Shown in pieces: positions 44,137 to 50,755 of a stretch of 55,603 nt of DNA. Within the stretch, counting starts at the first letter, position 1. Each line of letters begins with the position of its first letter. The DNA is from Hominimerdicola alba (GTDB lineage: Bacteria > Bacillota > Clostridia > Oscillospirales > Ruminococcaceae). The stretch spans positions 1 to 55,603 of the forward strand of contig NZ_FOKQ01000029.1 in the NCBI RefSeq assembly GCF_900112155.1, written 5' to 3'. The notes below the pieces were generated by a model that did not search any database, was not told the origin of the DNA, and saw only the letters and a program-made list of their open reading frames with translations. Made by a program: the position numbers and the translations under genes.

Positions 44137-44772
44137 TTATTTATCCTGCACCGAAGCACTCAGCTTCAGGCGGAAAAGTTCCTCACTTATTTTTTCTAGC
44201 TGCTGATCTCTCCTGAACATCGGCAGCTTTGCCATATAGTGCTGATATATCCCCGTTTCGTCAGCGACTTCCGCACAGGCATAGTAAGAGCCGTGCCTTC
44301 CGTATGAAACATATTTCGCGTATACTCTGCTGATATTCTCCAGACGGCACATCGCCCTGCCCGCGGTGAAAAGATATCTTCCTCCGCTGACCGTATCCGT
44401 GCCCACAACAGGTGTCGCCCTCATAAGGTCGTTATAGACCGCTTCCAGTCCGTCGTTCCTGATTATATTGTTCACACGCTCGACCTCGGGGAAATAGTTG
44501 TTACGTCTTCTGTACCATGCCACTGCCGCCCCGCCTATTAGCAGCGCGGAATTTACGGCTCCGAGGATCACGTGCGATCTACCGCCTAAAACAACGCACA
44601 AAACCAATATCAGTACAGCCAGAAGCAGGCAGAATATCACCGCCATATTTCTCTTGTCGTTTACTGCTTTCCTGCTGAATCTCCGCGAAAGGCTCAGAAA
44701 ATCATCTATGCTCTCATACATACGGCACTCCGCCTCGTTCAGCCCGTCATAAAAATTTACTTTGTCTTTCAT
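44137..44772 (-). CDS. Membrane protein of a three-member tandem family, copy 3
   Basis: About 211 residues. A helical N-terminus (YESIDDFLSLSRRFS) precedes two transmembrane helices (about 43-63 and 67-87). The C-terminal soluble domain has the family core NNIIRNDGLEAVYNDLMRA, then GRYLFTAGRAMCRLENISRVYAKYVS. The same core appears in the two genes just upstream. The cytoplasmic domain looks PH-like (beta strands and a final helix), but I cannot assign a family. It ends 20 bases before hydE, so it belongs to the operon. Start at 44772 assumed; ribosome site weak. Confidence 0.72.
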   Translation of the reverse strand: MKDKVNFYDGLNEAECRMYESIDDFLSLSRRFSRKAVNDKRNMAVIFCLLLAVLILVLCVVLGGRSHVILGAVNSALLIGGAAVAWYRRRNNYFPEVERVNNIIRNDGLEAVYNDLMRATPVVGTDTVSGGRYLFTAGRAMCRLENISRVYAKYVSYGRHGSYYACAEVADETGIYQHYMAKLPMFRRDQQLEKISEELFRLKLSASVQDK

Positions 44773-44791
44773 TACGTTCACCGTGACTGTT

Positions 44792-45439
44792 TCAGATCCT
44801 GTCTTCCAGTTTTTTCAGCCTGTATCTCTTTTCTTCGATTGGCTGTACCAGTTCCTCGAACATCTGCTGACGTTTGTTCCTTGTTATCCCGCTCAAAGGC
44901 TTTATGTCGATACTCAGTCTGCCTATATCGTCAAAGACCTCTACCGCCGCATAATACGACGTTCCGTCGTCAGAAGACTCCACGCGGATATAAGTCCGCT
45001 CTATATCCCTTATCCGAAGAACTACCCTGTTTTTCTTAAAGATATATTCGTCGCCGACGTATATAGCAGTATTACTTATGCAGTTAACGTGCATGAGGTC
45101 GTTGTATACATTTTCCAGTCCGTCAGCCTCAATAATGGTATTTGTACGCAGCACATCGGGAAACGGCGTCTTTCCGTAACTGAACGCAAAATACACTACC
45201 AGCCAGCCCGATATCAGCACCGATATAAGAAATAACAGCACCATACTGGTTGCCAGCATAAATATCAATGATGCTATCGCCCCGATAAAACCCACCACAA
45301 CACCTATGATACGCTTTCGCCTGACTGCCTGCGGGCTGTATCTTTTCGACAGCGCCAGAAATTCATCTATTGCACGGTACATCTCTGCTTCCCTGCCGCC
45401 AAGGTCATAGTATGATATCTCTTCTTTTCTGTCACTCAT
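44792..45439 (-). CDS. Membrane protein of a three-member tandem family, copy 2
   Basis: About 215 residues, same plan as copy 3: N-terminal helix (YRAIDEFLALSKRYS), two transmembrane helices (about 43-65 and 67-87), then NTIIEADGLENVYNDLMHV and GDEYIFKKNRVVLRIRDIERTYIRVES. The C-terminal 40 residues are a charged helix. Start ATG 45439 follows AAGGGAG; an in-frame TTG at 45460 is less likely. Lies between copies 1 and 3. Function unknown; position between hydF and hydE hints at a role linked to maturation or to membrane docking of the complex. Confidence 0.72.
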   Translation of the reverse strand: MSDRKEEISYYDLGGREAEMYRAIDEFLALSKRYSPQAVRRKRIIGVVVGFIGAIASLIFMLATSMVLLFLISVLISGWLVVYFAFSYGKTPFPDVLRTNTIIEADGLENVYNDLMHVNCISNTAIYVGDEYIFKKNRVVLRIRDIERTYIRVESSDDGTSYYAAVEVFDDIGRLSIDIKPLSGITRNKRQQMFEELVQPIEEKRYRLKKLEDRI

Positions 45440-45464
45440 TTTGCTATTCTCCCTTGTCAAAGGT

Positions 45465-45971
45465 CTATTCTTCTTCCTCTTTTCCGATCAGCTTATTTAT
45501 CTCGTCGAACTGTAACTGTCTCTGAACTTTCAGCGCGCTCAGCGTCCTTATCTCCAAGGTCTCATCACCTGTTTCATCGCTGATATCCACATAGCAGAAA
45601 TAAGCTATATCTTCTGCATTCTCAGAATTGTATACATAACATTTCTTGATGTCTTTCAGCCTGCACATATAATTTCCCTGCCTGAACAGGTATTTTGCAC
45701 CGATGTATACATCACTTCGTTCAAGCTTTGAGCAGTGCATAAGATCGTCATAAACGGCATCTATGCCGTCAGCTCCAATGATATTCACTGTTCTTTTCAA
45801 AGCTGACATTGGCTTCGATGCATTCTTGCGGCTGAACTTTGAAGCCACCTTGTTAGCTATCGAACCGATCCCCTTTTTGCAGAACCGCTCCGTCAGCTGT
45901 AGGAATTTATCAACCTCTGTATACTTGTCGGCATTGGGCGATGTTTTGTCAAATACAAATTTATCACTCAT
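45465..45971 (-). CDS. Soluble member of the three-member tandem family, copy 1
   Basis: 168 residues. It shares the core VNIIGADGIDAVYDDLMHC and GAKYLFRQGNYMCRLKDIKKCYVYNS, and the N-terminal VDKFLQLTERF helix, but the two transmembrane helices of copies 2 and 3 are missing and replaced by a short basic segment. So it is probably cytoplasmic. Start has AGAGG. Ends 26 bases before copy 2; hydF ends in turn just upstream. The triplet seems to have arisen by duplication with loss or gain of the membrane part. Confidence 0.72.
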   Translation of the reverse strand: MSDKFVFDKTSPNADKYTEVDKFLQLTERFCKKGIGSIANKVASKFSRKNASKPMSALKRTVNIIGADGIDAVYDDLMHCSKLERSDVYIGAKYLFRQGNYMCRLKDIKKCYVYNSENAEDIAYFCYVDISDETGDETLEIRTLSALKVQRQLQFDEINKLIGKEEEE

Positions 45972-45981
45972 GTCACTACCT

Positions 45982-47172
45982 CTACTTGATTTCGGGGATT
46001 ATCTCCAGACTTCTTTTAAGTATACCGTTCATGTATGCGATGGCGATGCCGTAATTCGTAACGGGAACACCCGCTTCCTCGACCGTCATCATTCTGCTGC
46101 TCATTTCCCTTGCATTCAGCATACAGCCGCCGCAGTGTATAACAAGGGCATAGTCCGTCAGGTCATCGGGGAATTCTCTTCCCGATGAAAACTCCAGCTT
46201 AAAATCCTTGCCCGTATACTTTTTCAAAAGCTTTGGCAGCTTCACCGTACCGATATCCTCGCACTGACGGTGATGTGTGCAGCCCTCGGATATCAGTATC
46301 CTGTCGCCGTCTTTAAGACTGTCTATCGCCTTAGCACCCCGCACAGCAGGCTCAAGGAATCCCTTGTATCTCGCCATGAGTATGGAGAATGATGTCAGCT
46401 TTATATCCTCTGGGGTGTCAGCATTCGCCTTGGCGAATACCTGACTGTCAGTGATGACCACAGCAGGCTTTGGGTTCAGCTTTTCAAGAAAGCCTTTCAG
46501 CTCAGTCTCCCGACAGGTCAGCGCAGCAGAACCGTGTTCAAGCAGATCGCGTATCACCTGCTGCTGCGGAAGTATCAGCCTGCCCTTGGGCGCCGCCTTG
46601 TCGATAGGTATGCAAAGTACTGCCAGTTCACCCTCGCCGATAAGGTCGCCCACCAGCGGAACGCTCTGCTCCTTGTAATCAGTAAGCTGAGCAACTTTTT
46701 CCCTCAGCTCATGTATCATGGACTTGTTGAGGGCACTTACATATATCTCGTTCTTGTCCTCAGCCGGAATACTATCCAATAGATCGGACTTATTCTTTGC
46801 GATAACATAAGGTATGCGACGGCCCTCAAAAAGCTTTATCAGCTGTTTCTCGCTCTCATCCAGTTCTCTGGTGCAGTCGGTCACAAGTACCGCACAGTCC
46901 GTCTTATTAAGAACCTCAGAGGTCTTTTTCACTCTAAGTTCACCAAGAGCGCCCTCATCATCGTAGCCGGGAGTGTCTATTATCATTACGGGTCCCATCG
47001 GCAGAAGCTCCATCGCCTTGTATACAGGGTCGGTAGTCGTACCGGGTGTATCCGATACTATCGCCAGCTCCTGATTTGTAAAAGCGTTCACCACGCTGGA
47101 TTTGCCCGCATTTCTGCGTCCGAAAAAGCCTATGTGTACCCTCTCGCCCGAGGGTGTGTCGTTAAGTCCCAT
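45982..47172 (-). CDS. hydF: [FeFe]-hydrogenase maturation GTPase HydF
   Basis: About 396 residues. HydF is the scaffold that carries the assembled two-iron precursor and hands it to the hydrogenase. N-terminal GTPase: GRRNAGKSSVVNAF (P-loop), DTPGYDDEG (G3) and AKNKSDL (G4). Then a dimerisation domain and a C-terminal iron-sulfur domain with GCTHHRQCEDIG and IHCGGCMLN, which contain the three cluster Cys. Start ATG 47172 (MGLNDTPSG) follows AAGGAG; the open frame to 47277 runs through a leader hairpin and is unlikely. Second gene of the operon. Confidence 0.93.
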   Translation of the reverse strand: MGLNDTPSGERVHIGFFGRRNAGKSSVVNAFTNQELAIVSDTPGTTTDPVYKAMELLPMGPVMIIDTPGYDDEGALGELRVKKTSEVLNKTDCAVLVTDCTRELDESEKQLIKLFEGRRIPYVIAKNKSDLLDSIPAEDKNEIYVSALNKSMIHELREKVAQLTDYKEQSVPLVGDLIGEGELAVLCIPIDKAAPKGRLILPQQQVIRDLLEHGSAALTCRETELKGFLEKLNPKPAVVITDSQVFAKANADTPEDIKLTSFSILMARYKGFLEPAVRGAKAIDSLKDGDRILISEGCTHHRQCEDIGTVKLPKLLKKYTGKDFKLEFSSGREFPDDLTDYALVIHCGGCMLNAREMSSRMMTVEEAGVPVTNYGIAIAYMNGILKRSLEIIPEIK

Positions 47173-47210
47173 AATGATCCTGCTCCTTTTTGAATACTTG
47201 TGAAAAGCAT

Positions 47211-47247
47211 AAATAAAGCCCGTATCCTCCGTACAGAGAACACGGGC
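47211..47247 (-). promoter_or_regulatory. Attenuator-like hairpin in the hydF leader
   Basis: Arms gcccgtatcctc (47218-47229) and gagaacacgggc (47236-47247) give a 12-bp stem with two or three G-T pairs and a 6-base loop. On the minus strand it is followed by TTTATTT and then, about 38 bases on, by the hydF start codon. It could be a partial terminator that sets hydF-to-TM1266 ratios. The remaining 47248-47523 has no gene I can support, and no convincing promoter. Confidence 0.5.
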
Positions 47248-47523
47248 ATATACGCCGATAAAGACCTGCGGATACACTTATTCCGTGAGCTCGCGCAAAA
47301 CATAAAGTATTTACAGTAAGCAATATATTTCTGCATTCAGCTTTTTTTCTGTGCGCACTGAATGCCCTGAAATATGTGTCGGTTACTATAATACCCCATA
47401 TTCTGCCGCGCCCCGGTATTTCCGCGGTCGCTTGTGTCTTTCTGCTTCTGCCTCAAAATCATTTTCGGCATCAGGAGGAAACTTTTTTTGTTTTTTTGAT
47501 GCGTCTTTCCCGTTTTTCCCGGG

Positions 47524-47769
47524 TCAGACCGTCGAATATACCGTCTTCGCGGTAACACCTTTGAGCCTGCCTATCTTGCCCGCAAGAGTATTTATCTTGT
47601 CCTGAGGTGCATCGATAGCGATGCTAATGATGTTCACACCCTTAGCACGGTATGGCACTCCCATTCTGCCGAAAATGTACTCGCCAAATTCATGCAGTGT
47701 GGAGTTTATGCTTTCCACAGCGCTGCCGTCTTCAACAATGATAGAAATAACCGCTACTCTGCTTTGCAT
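47524..47769 (-). CDS. TM1266-family iron-only hydrogenase system regulator, second copy
   Basis: About 81 residues. Strong likeness to the protein at 10074-10319: RVAVISIIVEDGSAVESINSTLHEFGEYIFGRMGVPYRAKGVNIISIAIDAP. The family has an ACT-like fold and is found with [FeFe]-hydrogenase genes. It is the first gene of the long operon, with a strong promoter and a folded leader. I chose the ATG at 47769 because GGAAG then sits at good distance; another ATG lies two codons upstream (47775). Confidence 0.88.
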   Translation of the reverse strand: MQSRVAVISIIVEDGSAVESINSTLHEFGEYIFGRMGVPYRAKGVNIISIAIDAPQDKINTLAGKIGRLKGVTAKTVYSTV

Positions 47770-47784
47770 AGCCATCTTCCTTTC

Positions 47785-47869
47785 TATCGGTGTCAGCCAC
47801 CGTGAAAAATATCCTGTTTTTTAAATTTCAGGTACCATGTCCCAAAGGGCACCGATACCTTTATAATAT
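47785..47869 (-). promoter_or_regulatory. Switch-like structured leader of the hyd/nif-like/hyp operon
   Basis: In the transcript, TATCGGTG (47857-47850) can pair perfectly with CACCGATA (47792-47785), closing a ~73-base domain right before the ribosome site. Inside are small hairpins TGCCC-TTT-GGGaCA and CCTG...CAGG. The 3' arm also has a competing partner: a local CGGTG-GCTGA-CACCG hairpin. Two mutually exclusive folds next to a ribosome site are typical of riboswitch-like control. No known class was recognised; this rests on base pairing only. Confidence 0.45.
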
Positions 47870-47875
47870 ATTATG

Positions 47876-47904
47876 ATTATAACACACTTAGTCTAGTTAG
47901 TCAA
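47876..47904 (-). promoter_or_regulatory. Promoter of the hyd/nif-like/hyp operon
   Basis: On the minus strand: TTGACT (47904-47899), 17 bases, TATAAT (47881-47876). The spacer and flanks hold a repeated GACTAA motif and outer arms acactt/aagtgt (47884-47889 and 47903-47908), a possible operator overlapping the promoter. Confidence 0.8.
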
Positions 47905-47977
47905 GTGTAACAAACACCTTTTGGGTATACTTTAACACAGTTCGATCAGCACCGTCCCTTTCAAAAAAATACAAGAT

Positions 47978-48006
47978 TTGACAAATCTCCCACAAAGTAG
48001 TATAAT
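47978..48006 (+). promoter_or_regulatory. Promoter of the MATE transporter gene
   Basis: Perfect TTGACA (47978-47983), 17 bases, perfect TATAAT (48001-48006). Divergent from the long operon's promoter, about 75 bases away. Confidence 0.88.
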
Positions 48007-48049
48007 AATATCTGTTTTGATAAAAGATTTAAAAAAGAGGTAAGGAAAG

Positions 48050-49477
48050 TTGACTGAAACAAGAGAACAAAATCCCTTAGGGTACGAGCGCATACCCGCG
48101 CTGCTGCGCAAATTCGCACTGCCAAGCGTTATCGCCATGCTGGTGAGTTCGCTGTATAACGTTATTGACCAGATATTCATAGGCAAAGGTGTGGGACAGC
48201 TGGGCAACGCCGCCACAGGCGTAGCTTTCCCGCTGACTACTATCTGTATGTCGATAACTCTCGCCATCGGTATAGGTACAGCTTCAAGATATTCGCTGTA
48301 TCTCGGCAAGCGGGACGAAGAACACGCCGCCATAACAGTAGGCTGCGGTCTTTGCATGATGTTCGTATTCGGCATACTGCTGACCGTCATCACAGAGCTG
48401 AACCTAAAACCAATGCTTATGGCTTTCGGCGCAACCAAGGACGTTTACCCATACGCTTATGATTACACAAAGATAACCGCTCTGGGTATGCCTTTCATCG
48501 TTGTGATGAACGGCATGAGCAACCTCGCCCGTGCCGACGGCAGCCCTCGCTATTCCATGATAACCATGATAATCGGCGCCGTGATAAATACCATACTCGA
48601 CCCCATTTTCATCTTCAAATTCGACTGGGGCGTATCGGGTGCAGCCTGGGCAACGGTCATCGGTCAGGTAGTATCGGGCATATTCGCCCTAATGTACCTT
48701 AAAAAGCTGAAGCGCATCACTCTGCGCCGCGAGCATATCAGGCTGAGCCCCCAAGAGATGCTGACCACCGCCATGATGGGCATGAGCAACGGTCTGACCC
48801 AGATAGCCCTCACCCTGGTGCAGATAGTGATGAACCGCTCCCTCACAAAATACGGCGAACTTTCACCCTACGGTGCGGATATTCCTCTGGCTGCCAGCAC
48901 CATAGTCATGAAAGTCAACTCCATCGTACTCGCCATAATAATAGGAATTTTGCAGGGTATGCAGCCAATCGTCGGCTTCAATTACAGCGCAAGACAGTAC
49001 GACCGCGTTAAAGCCGTTTACAAGCTGGCTATAAAGTGTGAACTGGTCATAACTATCATAGCCTTTGCTGTTTTCCAAGTTTTTCCCAAACAGGTGCTCT
49101 CACTTTTCGATTCATCCAAAGAAGAGAACACCGTACTGTATTTCGAGTTCGCAGTAAAGTTCATGCGTACTTTCCTGCTGCTCCTGCCACTCACAGGCAT
49201 ACAGATGATATCCTCGAACTTCTTCGCAGCCATCGGCAAGCCCATCAAAGGCGCAGTGCTCTCCCTTACAAGACAGGTGCTGTTCCTTATCCCTATGGTG
49301 CTTATACTCGCGTATTTCTTCGGACTTAACGGCATAATGGCAGCCGCTCCCCTCTCCGACCTCACAGCCTTCGTTGTGGTTATGGTATTTATAAAACAAG
49401 AAATGAAACAGATGGACTATGTCTCCTCTATCCTGAATGAGCTGAAGATGTCAAAGATGTCAAAGATATCAACATAA
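48050..49477 (+). CDS. MATE-family efflux transporter
   Basis: 475 residues with about twelve hydrophobic helices in two related halves, the size and layout of a MATE antiporter. Motifs typical of the group: SSLYNVIDQIFIGKGVG near the start, ANLARADGSPRYSMI-like (NGMSNLARADGSPRYSM) and NTILDPIFIF in the first half, and GILQGMQPIVGFNYSAR in the second. It would export organic cations or drugs using Na+ or H+. The start is a TTG at 48050 behind AGGTAAGGAAAG. Monocistronic with strong promoter and terminator. Substrate unknown. Confidence 0.9.
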   Translation: MTETREQNPLGYERIPALLRKFALPSVIAMLVSSLYNVIDQIFIGKGVGQLGNAATGVAFPLTTICMSITLAIGIGTASRYSLYLGKRDEEHAAITVGCGLCMMFVFGILLTVITELNLKPMLMAFGATKDVYPYAYDYTKITALGMPFIVVMNGMSNLARADGSPRYSMITMIIGAVINTILDPIFIFKFDWGVSGAAWATVIGQVVSGIFALMYLKKLKRITLRREHIRLSPQEMLTTAMMGMSNGLTQIALTLVQIVMNRSLTKYGELSPYGADIPLAASTIVMKVNSIVLAIIIGILQGMQPIVGFNYSARQYDRVKAVYKLAIKCELVITIIAFAVFQVFPKQVLSLFDSSKEENTVLYFEFAVKFMRTFLLLLPLTGIQMISSNFFAAIGKPIKGAVLSLTRQVLFLIPMVLILAYFFGLNGIMAAAPLSDLTAFVVVMVFIKQEMKQMDYVSSILNELKMSKMSKIST

Positions 49478-49483
49478 AACTAC

Positions 49484-49522
49484 AGCCCCGAAGCATTACA
49501 GTGCTTCGGGGCTTTGTATTCT
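49484..49522 (+). terminator. Terminator after the MATE gene
   Basis: Perfect 12-bp stem agccccgaagca (49484-49495) / tgcttcggggct (49502-49513), T-rich tail. It may also serve the convergent membrane-protein gene. Confidence 0.88.
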
Positions 49523-49526
49523 TATT

Positions 49527-50060
49527 TTACATACTCATACGTATCATTATACGTTCGTAAGATGGAAACTCCGTTTCCAGCACCAATACTGCCACAATTA
49601 TCACAACAGTAAAAAACGATGAAACAATAAGCTGAACTTTTTTCAAGACGTCATAATATTTCGTATTTACAGTCAGCGAATAGATACCGCCGACAATACA
49701 TAATACAGAAAGTATAATCAAAAGGAACGCACGCACAAATCCGCCGCCGGCAGACTCTCTTCCATAGCCCGGAATGACCCAGTTCAAAGCTCTGATAGCA
49801 TAGTTTGTTTCCCAAAAATACAGAAGCACAAGTGGCGAAAAGAGTATAGACACTCCCCATTTCAAAAACCATTCTATTTTGTTCTTGCTCAATAAAGTAA
49901 AACCATAAAGAGCCGCAACACCCAGCAGATAAATTATCGTCACGCCAAATCCGCAAGTATCATTTATGATAGTTTCCAGAAATATAGCCGATACGTAGAG
50001 TACAGCTAATTCCGCACCAAGTATCAGATCCCTTATAACATCATTCTTATTTAAATACAT
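49527..50060 (-). CDS. Hypothetical membrane protein, about five helices
   Basis: About 177 residues with five or so hydrophobic helices and a short N-terminal cytoplasmic part (YLNKNDVIRDLILG). The start at 50060 follows GGGGGAA; the frame is open upstream to 50105 but overlaps the previous gene. A Gly-rich loop (PGYGRESAGGGF) lies between helices 3 and 4. It ends close to the MATE terminator. Not recognised; with the next gene it forms a two-gene membrane unit. Confidence 0.7.
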   Translation of the reverse strand: MYLNKNDVIRDLILGAELAVLYVSAIFLETIINDTCGFGVTIIYLLGVAALYGFTLLSKNKIEWFLKWGVSILFSPLVLLYFWETNYAIRALNWVIPGYGRESAGGGFVRAFLLIILSVLCIVGGIYSLTVNTKYYDVLKKVQLIVSSFFTVVIIVAVLVLETEFPSYERIMIRMSM

Positions 50061-50073
50061 TTCCCCCGACCTT

Positions 50074-50301
50074 TTATTTTTCCAAATTTGCCGAACCATC
50101 GGCACTCTTTTTCCATATCTTCAGCTTAACAGAAGAATATACCATAACAGGAACAGCCACCAGATCTACCGCCAGAATTATCCACTTGACCGCATCAGGA
50201 AGCTCAAACGAAGCTATATTGCTTATCACCACAACCAGCGATGCACAGCTGAGGGTCAGCAGACTTACAGCCCATATTTTTCTGAGTTTTTTCTCCATCA
50301 T
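50074..50301 (-). CDS. Small two-helix membrane protein
   Basis: 75 residues: basic N-terminus (MEKKLRKIW), helix (about 10-27), short loop, second helix (about 38-57) and a basic, polar tail. The start has an excellent site (GGAGGAATGG). It stops 13 bases before the next membrane protein on the same strand. Function unknown. Confidence 0.68.
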   Translation of the reverse strand: MMEKKLRKIWAVSLLTLSCASLVVVISNIASFELPDAVKWIILAVDLVAVPVMVYSSVKLKIWKKSADGSANLEK

Positions 50302-50401
50302 CCATTCCTCCGATGCTTGTAATTTTACAAACCTCACGCATTATGTCTGCTTTATCCAGTATTATACCTCATATCAATGTAAAAGTCAACAAGAACCGAC
50401 C

Positions 50402-50755
50402 TCACCCCAGTTCTAACCTGAGCTTTTCCAAAGCCCTCTTTTCTATACGAGATACATATGATCTGGAAATCCCTAGCTTTTTCGCCGCCTCCCGCTGAGT
50501 AAGCGCAGGCTTTCCGAAAAGCCCGTACCGCATCACGATTATCTCCTTCTCACGATCATCAAGACACTTATCCAGATCAATATACATCTGCTCCGCCCTC
50601 ACCATAAGCTCTATACGTTCCGCAACGTCCTCACTGTCCGTCAGTATATCCATCAGGCAAAGACTGTTACCGTCCTTGTCAGAACTGGCAGGCTCCTCTA
50701 TGGAAACATCATTAGCCGTCTTTTTCAGTGACCGAAAATGCATAAGTATCTCGTT
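50402..50755 (-). pseudogene. sigK: 3' part of sporulation sigma-K gene, split by a recombinase element
   Basis: The frame encodes the last ~117 residues of a sigma-70 factor, beginning at [20 protein letters not shown] and containing region 4 ([24 protein letters not shown]). The match to sigma-K is close (Bacillus subtilis SigK has ENEILMHLRALKKTKKDVS and [24 protein letters not shown]), clearly closer than to sigma-E. Upstream of NEILM the sigma reading stops making sense, and regions 1-3 are absent. No ribosome site precedes the fragment, so it is silent unless joined to a 5' half. Either a split gene awaiting excision or a decayed relic. Confidence 0.85.
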
